64,000 nucleotides of DNA from Aedes albopictus. Taxonomy: Eukaryota; Arthropoda; Insecta; Diptera; Culicidae. A model generated the notes under the pieces. That model was not told the DNA's origin. It made no database searches and saw only the letters and a program-made list of their open reading frames with translations. The stretch's first letter is position 1, and the number at the start of each line of letters is the position of its first letter. The stretch spans positions 446,191,204 through 446,255,203 of the forward strand of contig NC_085138.1 of the NCBI RefSeq assembly GCF_035046485.1, written 5' to 3'. Below are positions 35,401-45,142 of this stretch, in pieces. A program made the translations under genes and the position numbers.

Positions 35401-38400
35401 TAGCTCCCAACGTGGGGCCAGGAATTAGTTTATGTTTTTACTTGTAACACTTTTTGGAGAATCAAGTCTATTAAAACCAGGGATCAAAGTGAGTGTTCCA
35501 ACTTTCAAGAGTCATTCTCACTTGCTATTATTAGTAGCATGCTATCAAAACAGTGTCAGGGTCGCAAATGCATACTAAAGTTGTCACAAAGTTATCAAAG
35601 CGACTCTCAATGGAGTGAGTGTAGGGGTAGGCGGGGCATAATGAACAGCTTAAGCATTTAGCCATTAAATCCAGTAAACCATGCTAAATTAATGTATATC
35701 CTTATTTGAACCTTAATCAACAAAAAACTAATTGTTGAAATTTTGACAAATGTAATGAACATTGCAAACTTCGCTTGAGCTGTATTGACCGACCGTGGAT
35801 GCTACTCCAGTATTGGGGACTTCGAAGGCGATAATCTTGTTTGCGGTTTTCTGTAAGAAAGTGAAGGAGGGAAGATTTTTTTGCTTTTTTGACTCATACG
35901 CCCATAAGAAACCCCGCAGGAATAAAGAGAGTTTCCCGGCTTATCAACCTTCGTAGTCGCGAATCGCCACACCAGCTACACTCACACAAGGAACCAATTA
36001 GATATCTGTCGGGGACTAAGCAGGCTTCTTCAGTGTGTGAGTGTTGTTGATCTTCTATCTATAGGCAACAATGGCGCCTGCCACGTCAGGCTGCAGATCA
36101 ATGTGGGGAAGGAGAAGGAAGTAATGATTGCAATCATTTGTTTCCACATCAGTCCGAATATACCTCTGCGTCTGCACAAATTCATGCGGATGCCGGAGTG
36201 TCGGAGGTATGGTTGGCAATGGGTTCAGATATTGGTGCGTGGATGCCAGGTGATAGATTAGTGTATTTAGTACTCTGAAGATATTGCGACACAGTCCGCT
36301 TGATTGCATAACTCCGTAGGCTAGGCGTTATATGATAGTTTTTTCCTTCAGACTCTAGTTTAATTTAAAAATACTTCACTAATACTTTACTTTTGCAAAA
36401 GAAAATAAAAAATGAATAACTCTTTTAAAGAAAAACTAGAAAGGACGAGCAAATTCCTTTTAATTCTACTACTGTGCTTATCTTCGGACAGATAGGCCTA
36501 TTTCGTCTGTGAAATAGGCCTATCTGTCCGAAGATAAGCACAGTAGTAGAATTAAAAGGAATTTGCTCGTCCTTTCTAGTTTTTCTTTAAAAGAGTTATT
36601 CATTTTTTATTTTCTTTTGCAAAAGTAAAGTATTAGTGAAGTGTTTTTAAATTAAACTAGAGTCTGAAGTAACAAGTTCTACTAAAAGCTCTAAAGTAAT
36701 AGTAAAGTTATATGATAGGTTGACACTGTGCTATGAAGGTAGGAAAGAAGGGAAACGGCTTTTTCAACCCGTTTCTGTTTTAGCGAAGGCTATGAACTTA
36801 TCAATATACATGAAGTGTATATATAAAAAAAAGCGGACACCGTCTTCAGCCAGAGGCTGCACAGACTGAATGAAACTTAAACACTAGACAAGGGACACAC
36901 GGAGCATGCACCAGTGGATACGGAGAAGAAACTATTCTCACGAAAAGTTTCATCGCCCGGAGCGGGAATCGAACCCTCACTCCATAGCATGGTGCGATTA
37001 TAAGCTTGGTGACCCTAACCGCACGGCTACGAGGCTCCACAAATGTAGAGAAAGAGAAAGAGATAAAGTGATAGAAAGATACAAAGTAGGAGGAAAGGGA
37101 CGCCGGCGATTGAACCCAGGGCATCATGAGCACCCAGCATTTTTAATGTATATTTTCAAATATTCAACATAAATCGTTATTTGACAGTTTCTTTATTTTT
37201 AATCTAAGTGATTCACAACCAATCGAAAAACAGATTGAGCAAAATCTTTGAATTGGTTATATAGGGTATTTTAACCAATAGTGGACCCCTTAGAAGTTGA
37301 AAATTGTTCTGATCGTTAAAACAGTATGATATTCCAATTAAATTACCCCTGTCAACGTTTGCACAACAAGTTCTATGTCTTTCCTGCACATTGCACACAA
37401 AAACCTTACCAAAGCACCCTATATTTCCCATAAAATAATCATTTCAAATCTGGCTCAAATTATCCTATAGTGGTCCCCCCGGGGTCCACTATAGGATTGT
37501 TGGGGTCCACTATAGGATAAATCGTATTCTCTTACCATGTTAAAACGGAGACAATAGTGAACCCCCTTGGATTTAACCAATAGTGGTCCCCCAGATTTGT
37601 TTACATTTACAAATTTGTTCAAAAAATCAAATTATTGCTTACCAGCGTAGCTCCACCACTTGTAACTACTGGCTAGGAACATGATCCATCGTCTCCCGGT
37701 GAAGGTTCACCGGTAAAAACAAATTTAAGCAGGAAAATTAGGAAAAATATAAGGGGGTCCACTATAGGTAAGGGGTCCACTATTGGCTAGAATACCCTAC
37801 TAGTAAGCATTATAAAAATCAGTTGACCTGAAATAAAAGGGTGTCTACTACCTGAAACAAAAATCTGGAAAACCGAGAATCCTCAAGGAGGGAAACCTCT
37901 GAAATACTCTGGGAATATCTTGAATATTCAGGAAAATTTTACTCAGATAAAGTTAACATTGGGTCGTATGAATAAAAAGTAGTTTCGCTGTATTTTTCTT
38001 GTTTCGTATTCGAAAAAAAGTGAATTTCTTTCAAATCATAAGAAGATATCGGTAGAATTTTTTTATTCGAATTTTCTGTCAAAATTACCTTATTTATATG
38101 TGGGGTCTATTTGAATCGTATCTCAATTACCTCAATGACCTATTGTTTCATTGCATTCGGTTTATTGAATCCGGAGATATAACAGCTCAAAGTTGGCTTT
38201 TTCTAGAATCTTTCTAACTTCGTGTAGAATAGCCCGATCTTTTCCTAAATTGGCCACTGATATACAACTAGTTGATGAACTTACAGTAAAAATTTGAGAA
38301 TATTTGATGCTCTTGTCGAAAAGTTACAGCTAGTTGAACATTTTTTGAAAAGTGAAAATTTTACCTATGGGCATTTTTTTATTACCATGCGGGATTGGGC

Positions 38401-41400
38401 CGAAGGGTCCCAGATTTTCATGAAACTTTTTCCACAGGCAGGGCTCATGGATATATGAACGAAAAAAAATGAGAAAAATTCAGGGTCGCCTATTTTTCCG
38501 GAAAACTCAGGTGGAAATTCTTTGTTTTCGTGTCAGGGTGACTTAATTAAAAAAAAACATAACTCAAGAATGAAGCATCATAGAAACAAAGTTTTTTTAG
38601 AAAATGAAAGCAAATTTTCTCAGAAATCAAAACAAATATGAACGGAAAAAGTTTTCCACGAAATTTTCCACAGTTGAGAAAATTCGGATGTTTTTCGTTC
38701 TTGATTTATGGCCAATTATGTGAAAAATGACCATATAATATATGCGCACATGGTTATTTTTAACAAAATTGACCATAACTCAAGAAAGAAAAAAAAAGTC
38801 CATTCCAAAAATTTCAGCGATCATATTTTATGAAATTACCTTCTCAAATATTTTTTTTGAAAATTTTCTTCGAGTTCGAGAATAGTTTTTCCGGCTTTTC
38901 TTTATGAATTTTCTCAACTGTGGAAAATTTTGTGAAAAAAATTTTCCAATTCAATTTTTTTTGCATTCCTGATTCTGGATTCTGAGAAAATTTGCTTTCA
39001 TTTTCAAAAAAAAAACTTTGTTTCTATGATGCTTCGTTCTTGAGTTATGATTTGTGAGTTATGGATGCTACAGAACTTCTTCCCGGTATCGCTCCTAAAG
39101 CCCCTCGTTGGATTTTTCATTTTGCTTTTCTTAGGATTTCTGTCAGAATATATCCCGAATTCTCTGTAAGAATTTCTATCGGGCTAAACCATAAAAGTTC
39201 TAACAGAATTTCTCTTAGAATTTTTCTCGGGATTTCCCTTAGAGATTTTCGCGATTTCTTCCGGTGGTGTGCCTCTTGGAACTTCCCAGAGCTACTACAA
39301 GAGTTATTCCTGGGATTTCGATTAGAGAACCTGCAAGTATTTCTTAAGGAGTTTTTTACGATTTTTTTGCAGGTATTCTTTCCAAAATTTCTTCTAACGT
39401 TTTTTTTTTGTAATATCTTCAAGGAAATTTCTTTCTTCTAAAGTTCCTAGCTGGTTTCCTACAGGAGTTTTAGCTGGGATATTTCTTAAAGATTCTCGCG
39501 GGGTTTATTTTGAAGTTTTACCTGCTAAGATTTCTCTAGGAGTTTCTCCTTCTCTTAGAAGATTCCTTCCAGTGTTGGTACTGGGATGTCTAAGATTTTT
39601 TGCTTCTACCCTGAACTTTCTTCTAAGATTTTTTATCCGCAGTGGCTTCTGGGATTTCTATAGGAGCTATTGCTGATATTTCTCATTGAATTCTCTCCGT
39701 GATTTCTTTCAGAGCCAGGCTGTTCCTCGTATTTGTATCAGATTTCTTGCAGTGATCCACCTGACATTTTTTAACAGATTTTCGCTGCATTATTCCCAGA
39801 ACTCTTCCCAGAGTATTTACTGAAAAATGTCCCGAGATTCTTACTCGTTTAGGGATTCTTTAACAGGCACTTCTATAGTTTTTGCAAAGATGTGTTCACG
39901 GGTTCACTTCAGAATGTCTCCCGGGATAACTTACGAAAATCCTTATAAGAAATTCCCAGAGAAATATTCGAAGGAATCTAAGTGAATTCACACGAGAAAC
40001 TCCGCAGTCTTTTTGAAGAAATCTAGACAAGACCTTTAGAAAAAAAATCTGAGATGAAATGAGACGTCTTGGAAAGTTCTAAGAGTAATCCCGAGAGGAA
40101 ATATTAAGGACATCCAAGGAGTAACTCTGAAAACCTCATGGAACCCTGGAAGCAGCTACGAGCGAAATTCCGTGAGCAAATCCAAGAGAAATATCGGTTA
40201 ACTATCGCTATGAAAGAAATATCGAGAGATACTCCAACAGATACCTCGTGCAAAACTTCTGCGGAAATCCAGGAAGAAATTCTGATAGAAATCCCAGGAA
40301 CAACTCTCAGATATCTTGAAAGATGTTTAGTTAATTTTTAGGGATAAGTTTGTATTATTTTTAAAGAGTATTACATTTAAAATAATTGAGTTAGTTTTTG
40401 AATTATAAACATTATAAATTTGCCCTGGGAAAAACTGGAAAACTCAGGGAATTTTATTATGAGATATGAGTAGACAACCTACATCTATTACATTACATCT
40501 TACTTTCAGACAAACTATTCCGCAAATCAAAGCGGTACAGCCTCTCGGCCGCAGTATGCTACATCAACGACGGAGCTCAGCGTAATCTCGTCGCACTGAT
40601 CCATGTTCCGAAAGGGTACCACGATCTGAAACAGAACCGCACGGGAGAAATCCCTGGATCATCCGCCGGGATCGATTTCACCGACGGAAGCTGGTACATC
40701 TTCAACGACTTTAGCATTTCGCCGGTGTCCGTACAGGAGGCGGTTTGGTTCACCCTGGACTGGAAGGTTCCCTGTGTGCTGTTCTACACGAGTACTTCTC
40801 TGCGGGACGAGGTGGGTGACAACAAGGAATATCTGACTCAGTACGTGAATCCCTTTACGAACGACCTGTTCATGGAAACGAGCCCCACAGTGGAAGATAA
40901 GAATTTTAAACCACTTGCACAGGAGGAGATATTCCAGTCGGGAGACCTCGTAGCAATGGATGCTGAATTCGTCACTCTAAATCCGGAAGAAAGCGAAATC
41001 CGCTCGGACGGAAAACTGTCCACCGTCAAACCAAGTCACATGAGTGTCGCTCGTATCACTTGCATCCGCGGACAAGGCCCCGACGAAGGGGTTCCCTTCG
41101 TCGACGATTACATTTCCACACAGGAACAGGTAGTCGATTACCTAACCAAATTCTCCGGTATCAAACCCGGCGATCTGGATGCCAACTTCAGCAACAAACG
41201 TCTGACCACTCTGAAAAACTCCTACCAAAAACTGCGCTACCTGGTCGACAGTGGGGTGATCTTCGTTGGCCACGGTCTGAAAAACGACTTCCGCGTAATC
41301 AACATCATCGTCCCGCCGGAACAGATCGTGGACACGGTGTACCTGTTCCATCTGCCCCACCACCGGATGGTATCGCTGCGCTTCCTGGCGTGGCAATTTC

Positions 41401-41567
41401 TCGGCATAAAAATCCAATCCGAAACGCACGACTCGGTCGAGGACGCCCGGACAGCGCTGCTACTCTACAAACACTACCTAAAGCTGCACACCAAGGAAGA
41501 GTTTACCATGGCACTGTCCAATCTGTACGAAACGGGCAAGAAGTTGCAGTGGAAGGTCCCAGACTAG
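26465..41567 (+). CDS. PAN2: PAN2, catalytic subunit of the PAN2-PAN3 deadenylase (5 coding exons)
   Basis: Cytoplasmic 3'-5' poly(A) exonuclease that trims mRNA tails with PAN3 and poly(A)-binding protein. Coding exons: 26465-26528, 26590-28611, 28670-29222, 29283-29455 and 40510-41567. They sum to 3870 nt, 1289 residues plus stop; the usual PAN2 length is about 1,200. Introns 2-4 have clean GT/AG ends in phases that keep one frame. Residues ~40-340 form the WD40 region, ~350-490 the linker, and ~490 onward the pseudo-ubiquitin-hydrolase, which has NAYCNAM where a true protease carries its Cys box. The C-terminal DEDDh exonuclease shows MDAEF (D1088, E1090), HGLKNDF (D1197) and HDSVEDA (H1244, D1249), so it should be active. 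A CCCH finger, C863-X5-C869-X4-C874-X3-H878, sits at the end of exon 3. The ATG at 26465 has G at -3 and +4. Exon 1 and its weak GTGACG donor are inferred from a required frame change; a start at a later Met is possible. Confidence 0.95.
29515..29790 (+). mobile_element. Fragment related to the Tc1-like end at 33060-33441
   Basis: Shares AAAAAGTTCAACATGCTGTA, then TATGTGCATC-TTGGTACAAATTTG, then ATTGGTTAAT and TTTATCAACAATA-T in the same order as the complement of 33060-33420, at roughly 75-80 % by eye. Terminus not preserved. Confidence 0.55.
29935..31174. mobile_element. Nonautonomous hAT element, 1240 bp, in PAN2 intron 4
   Basis: Imperfect TIRs CAGCGTTTCTCAAACTATAG and CAGGGGTTCTTAAACTTTTC with subterminal GGGTCGC/GCGACCC blocks at both ends. 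They are flanked by the 8-bp duplication CTCTAATA (29927-29934, 31175-31182). TIR start CAG, the TTCTCAAACTTT signature and the 8-bp target are diagnostic of hAT. No transposase frame remains. Confidence 0.85.
31183..33060. other. Intronic DNA, nothing recognised
   Basis: AT-rich, with scattered short frames and no clear termini or repeats that I could define. Confidence 0.3.
33060..33441 (-). mobile_element. Tc1-like element end
   Basis: On the minus strand it starts TACAGGGGGTGGCCAAAATG and runs into GGGATAGGCAAC and CAAAAAGTTCAACATGCTG. The (TA)CAG..GGCCAAAA terminus is typical of Tc1-like elements. The opposite terminus is not found in the window. Confidence 0.5.
33529..34857 (+). mobile_element. 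1.33-kb insertion flanked by a 24-bp direct repeat
   Basis: The 24-bp block running from GATTTTAACTTG to AATATTCTCC is present at 33505-33528 and 34858-34881. The inserted DNA ends in GAAAATGTAAATGAAAATG, resembling the simple-repeat 3' tail of a 5'-truncated LINE. It contains a SINE (34528-34737). No RT motif recognised. Confidence 0.45.
34528..34737 (-). mobile_element. tRNA-derived SINE (Feilai-like)
   Basis: The minus strand shows a tRNA-like head: A box TGGTCGTGCGGCTAAGG and B box GGGTTCGATTCCC. A unique body and an A-run (T-run on +, 34530-34547) follow. Not an intact tRNA: the acceptor stem does not close. Confidence 0.7.
35222..35419 (+). mobile_element. Possible LTR remnant with primer-binding site
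   Basis: Starts TGTTACACATTGGGG, contains an AATAAA, and is followed at 35401-35419 by TAGCTCCCAACGTGGGGCC, close to the Lys-tRNA type primer-binding site of LTR retrotransposons. The expected CA terminus before the PBS is missing and no gag/pol follows. Confidence 0.35.
35950..36190 (+). repeat. Dispersed repeat, copy 1
   Basis: Shares CACAAGGAACCAA, GCAACAATGGCGCCTGCCACGTC and ACCTCTGCGTCT words in the same order with 41935-42160. Family not identified. Confidence 0.4.
36346..36669. repeat. 324-bp near-perfect palindrome
   Basis: Two 159-nt arms (36346-36504 and 36511-36669) complementary at 158 positions around a 6-nt loop. Outer ends are CTTCAGACTCTAG / CTAGAGTCTGAAG. GTTATATGATAG is repeated at 36327-36338 and 36708-36719, the latter ~38 nt beyond the right arm. 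Confidence 0.9.
36836..37140 (-). mobile_element. tRNA-derived SINE (Feilai-like)
   Basis: Minus strand: GTAGCCGTGCGGTTAGGGTC (A box), GAGGGTTCGATTCCCGC (B box), then a body ending GAAGACGGTGTCCGC and an A-rich run on the same strand. Upstream at ~37095-37140 a second B-box-like GGGTTCAATCGCC suggests a composite head. The arms of the 3.45-kb element and the fragment at 24383 share the body. Confidence 0.7.
37264..37797. mobile_element. 534-bp TA-flanked MITE with internal motif repeats
   Basis: Termini GGGTATTTTAACCAATAGTG and, inverted, GGGTATTCTAGCCAATAGTG, flanked by TA (37262-37263, 37798-37799). The motif ATAGTGG-CCCC or its complement GGGG-CCACTAT occurs at least seven times inside. 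Confidence 0.7.
38564..39051. repeat. Inverted repeat, ~140-nt arms
   Basis: Left arm 38564-38700, right arm ~38895-39051: CATAACTCAAGAATGAAGCA, GAAACAAAGTTTTTTT, GCAAATTTTCTCAGA and TTTTCCACAGTTGAGAAAAT all recur inverted in order. Moderately diverged. Confidence 0.6.
39090..40330. repeat. EcoRI-core-related degenerate repeats at the 3' end of PAN2 intron 4
   Basis: Loose TTTCTCTTAGGATTTC / GGGATTTC units, then purine-rich GAAATCC units after ~39950. Frames of 100-126 codons here are compositional artefacts. Confidence 0.45.
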
Positions 41568-41840
41568 AGAAAACGGCAGGTGATATCAGTATTTTTCACG
41601 AAAACAAAAAGAAACATCAAGCGAAGATAGATTGAGATTTGTTTCGTCTTTTATTATGCTTCAAATTTTAGTGAGTTTTTTTTTATTACAGTATATGTTT
41701 AGATATCATTTTTCAGCCAATCTGGGTTTATAGAAACATCTATTATATATAATAATTTATACAAGAATCATGTCTCAAAAACTGTATCGAAAGGTCATTT
41801 AATAAATACATTCAATAAATAGTTGCCACTCGCAATGGTG
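41568..41840 (+). terminator. PAN2 3' UTR with two polyadenylation signals
   Basis: After the TAG stop the sequence becomes AT-rich and contains AATAAA at 41801-41806 and again at 41814-41819, followed by a T-rich stretch at about 41868-41877. This is a plausible cleavage and polyadenylation region. The block 41707-41907 that contains both signals recurs without a mismatch at 43531-43731. Confidence 0.65.
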
Positions 41841-41907
41841 ATTGTACACGCAAAACTGTGTTGATTTCTTTTTTTTGTCATCGATGATCTATCCTCTAGT
41901 TTTATTG
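41707..41907 (+). repeat. 201-bp duplicated block, copy 1 (PAN2 3' end)
   Basis: Identical by eye over 201 bp to 43531-43731, including the two AATAAA signals and an 8-T run. Confidence 0.9.
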
Positions 41908-41934
41908 AGCATGAGCATAGATGACCGTACTATT

Positions 41935-42160
41935 CGTAGTTGCTACTCCGTGATTGACCAGAACAATCGAAGTTGCACAAGGAACCAACAGACGGAGCTT
42001 GGGAGTAGCTTACCGTCCTCAATGTGCATCTTCGAGAATTCCAAACTTTATTAGGTCAATAACGGCGCCGGCCACGTCCTTACGGTCATCGAGGAAGGAA
42101 AGGAATGTTATTATGACGTGCGTTGCTTACTAAAGACCGAGATCACCTCTGCGTCTCCAC
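41935..42160 (+). repeat. Dispersed repeat, copy 2
   Basis: Related to 35950-36190: GCACAAGGAACCAA, AATAACGGCGCCGGCCACGT, ACCTCTGCGTCT in the same order. It begins just after copy 1 of the 201-bp block. Confidence 0.4.
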
Positions 42161-42482
42161 GTCTGTCATGGGAAGGACTTTTTGTTAGTGGGGAGGGGAA
42201 AGGGTGCATGATATGAGTTCACTTTGGTAAGTGGAGTGATTCATGCAACCCTATTAATATCAAACCACTTATTTTCATTTGGACTAAAACAAAACACATG
42301 CCGACATCGAAGATGACGAACCATTCAGATAGTTTTCGAAGTGCGAAAATTAACGAAAGAGAAAATAAAGTGATTTGAACCAACGTGGCTTTGGAACTTG
42401 GGCCGACACTTGACGTGACGAACATTTCAATGTCTGTTGACTAAAATCGCAAAAAATGTTGATGTTGCATTTATCGTATCAT

Positions 42483-43530
42483 AAATCGCCCCGTACGAAG
42501 ATGAGCAGTCAAATAGACGACGACGACGACGACGTGCACGCGGACGATCCGAATGAAAACGCGGCCTGTACACTTTGCCACCAAAAACTCACTAAATCAC
42601 CCCGTACGAAGATGAGCAGTCAAATAGACGACGACGACGACGACCGAATGAAAACGCGGCCTGTACACTTTTCAAAGCCAGCGCGCGATGCTTTGCTGCT
42701 GCCGAACTACCGCACACTACTGACTGCTTGGCGTCCCGTCGTCGGAGCCCGCAGAGAAAAGAGAAAAAATCGCAAAAATCTAGCAAAGCCAGCGCGCGAT
42801 GCTTTGCTGCTGTCGAACTAGAACTACCGCACACTACTGACTGCTTGGCGTCCCGTCGTCGGAGCCCCGCAGAGAAAAGAGAAAAAATCTAGCAAAGCCA
42901 GCGCGCGACGCTTTGCTGCTGCCAGTGTTGCCACATTTTTTTCGGTTTTCATCTGTGATTTTGGTCAAAAAAATCTTTTTCATCTGTAGGAAATTTCAGA
43001 AAATCTTAGTAAAAATCTGTGATAGGTTAATGTCTCCAAAATCGAATATTTTTGAACAATTTGTTTAAAAAAACGGGAAAAAATGTTCTTAGAATAACGT
43101 TGACCAAAACACTCCCAGGTTGCATCTGAAGATCATCAGAAACCACAAGAACGTCGAAAACAATGCGCCTGAGGCTTGGCCTAGGCCATCCAACTAGAAG
43201 ATTTAATTTCTATGATTTAAATTTGAGTACCTAAAAATTATAATAAAGCATTTTTTCACGAAAGTCATTGTCATTGTTTTAAAATCTTAAAAATCTTTTT
43301 TATTGCAAAAATCTTTGATCTGTGATCACAGATATCTGTAGGCGAAAATGGGAAAAAATCTGTGTAATTCTAGGTAAATCTGTGTATGTGGCATCACTGG
43401 CTGCTGCCGAACTACCGCACACTACTGACTGCTTGGCGTCCCGTCGTCGGAGCCCCGCAGAGAAAAGAGAAAAAATCTAGCAAAGCCAGCGCGCGATGCT
43501 TTGCTGCTGCCGAACTACCGCACACTACTA
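42483..43530 (+). repeat. Compound tandem array with ~110-bp units
   Basis: Two ~111-bp units (42483-42593, 42594-~42669) carrying a (GAC)n run are followed by about four ~109-111-bp units starting CAAAGCCAGCGCGCGATGCT (42673, 42784, 42893, 43481). The third is split by a MITE and the last is truncated at 43530. High identity implies recent expansion. Confidence 0.85.
42922..43400. mobile_element. MITE of the CCAGTG-TGCCACAT family, copy 1
   Basis: Termini CCAGTGTTGCCACAT and, inverted, CCAGTGATGCCACATACACA, inserted in one array unit whose CTGCTG is repeated on both sides. The interior is rich in ATCTGTG/CAGAT words. Confidence 0.75.
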
Positions 43531-43731
43531 CATTTTTCAGCCAATCTGGGTTTATAGAAACATCTATTATATATAATAATTTATACAAGAATCATGTCTC
43601 AAAAACTGTATCGAAAGGTCATTTAATAAATACATTCAATAAATAGTTGCCACTCGCAATGGTGATTGTACACGCAAAACTGTGTTGATTTCTTTTTTTT
43701 GTCATCGATGATCTATCCTCTAGTTTTATTG
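43531..43731 (+). repeat. 201-bp duplicated block, copy 2
   Basis: Perfect copy of the PAN2 polyadenylation region, joined directly to the truncated last unit of the tandem array. Confidence 0.9.
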
Positions 43732-44435
43732 CAGAATAACGCATATAGGGTGCGCTTGTTTGTCAGTGCTGCTTAGGATTGTCCTGTATGGTTTGTGAGG
43801 ACTTTTCTGTCTTTCAACATCTCCCCTGTAATTAGTATTTCTTCTAGTGTAAGATGATGTATAACAAATTTGATGCTTGATGATGATTGATAAGATGGAA
43901 TTGGTGAAAATGGTATAGGTAGGATTCTTTATTTTAAATAATCCAACAGGCTACATGATAAAAAAATACTAAAAAAAACTTAAAAGAAACAAAATTACTA
44001 TTTTAAAAGCTTTTGAGTAGTACAGGGTATCTACTCAAAGTTTTTAAACAAATTCCCTGCAACTCGGACTTCCTCACAAGTTGATCAAGACGGATCTGAC
44101 ATTGCGGAGATTCATGGATGATTAGGTGAATCGCATTGTCATCATACTTTCAGTCATGAGCATCTATGATGGTACTGAGGGCCAAATTGAAAGATCTCCA
44201 TCCTAGGAGATAGCCCACCATCGCCTTGACCGGTGACCACGTCAAATTTCTGTCGGCTTCCTCTATTTCCTTGTTGCTGCTGCTCCGCCTTGAGTCTCTA
44301 GGTCTGCCTCTGCTGCGATGTTCTGCTGGGTGTGGCCTTCCACTTCCACTTTCGCTCCCAAATTTCTATCGCTATCGGCTTTTGATGACATCGACATACA
44401 GCTGGAAGGGTTGACCGTGTCTACATCCAACGGCC
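43732..44435. other. No gene recognised
   Basis: No supportable frame. CTGCTGCT- and TTCC-rich words near 44260-44370 give short spurious frames. Confidence 0.3.
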
Positions 44436-45142
44436 TTAACCCTTTATAAGAAAGTGGCAACTATATTGCCACCTACTGTTTATATTTTTTTTCTGTTTTA
44501 TAATAATTTATTTCGAACATTTTTTAGTTTAAGCAAACTTGGGATTACTAACAATGCCTGGTATTTTTTTGGTACCAAACAAAGCTTAACGGCTTTTCGG
44601 GCCCGTATGAAGTTGATCACCAATATCAACTTCTTTTCCCGATCAGCCTAGATAGCTGTGTAGTGTCGGTAGCGGTTAGTTCAACTGGCTAAGAATAGCA
44701 CTACGGACCGCCTGTTCCAGTGGTAGGAATCCACTAATCAGGTGACCCATAATTCATGGTGTTATGCGGCTTTATGCTTACCGTGCCTAGGAATGAATGG
44801 CTAGGGGGGTCTAATAAAAACCTAACCGCAAACGGAGCCTGTGGAGTACCAGGGCACCCTCCACAGTATTTGCCCTTACTGTGCTAACCGGAGCAATAGC
44901 GCGGTGGACCTTGTGTTTCTCCGAGACAATCAGCTGCCCTTCTTCAATCTCATACTTGAGGCTGAATAAGGGCGGGATTATGAAGATGTTATTAATTAGT
45001 TTAGATTTTCACCTATATGGTTTCGCATTATGCGTTTTACACAGTGTATTCTGTGCATCCTCGCCTTTGGCGCACTCAATTCGATACCGATCTGGCTTTA
45101 TTGTTGCTGTTCTTTTTTGTGCTGTGATTGTTAAGAGTTTAA

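Larger units (their letters stand above)
29456..40509 (+). other. Large PAN2 intron 4 (11,054 nt), TE-filled
   Basis: The donor AAG/GTAAG follows residue 937 and the acceptor is TTTCAG/ACAAAC. The phase (1 nt + 2 nt) restores a GAC codon and the reading frame continues straight into conserved PAN2 sequence. The other introns are 58-61 nt, so this one has been inflated about 180-fold, visibly by a hAT element, a Tc1-like end, SINEs, palindromes and MITEs annotated separately. It falls between the zinc-finger/exon-4 segment and the start of the linker to the exonuclease. Confidence 0.9.

Noticed and set aside
42456..42821. 121-codon frame with an Asp run and a CTLC motif
   Set aside because: It is the translation of the tandem array; the frame exists only because units repeat.
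43100..43145. Hammerhead-like CTGAAGA with GAACGTC downstream
   Set aside because: No GAAA at the right place and no stem II; part of a MITE interior.
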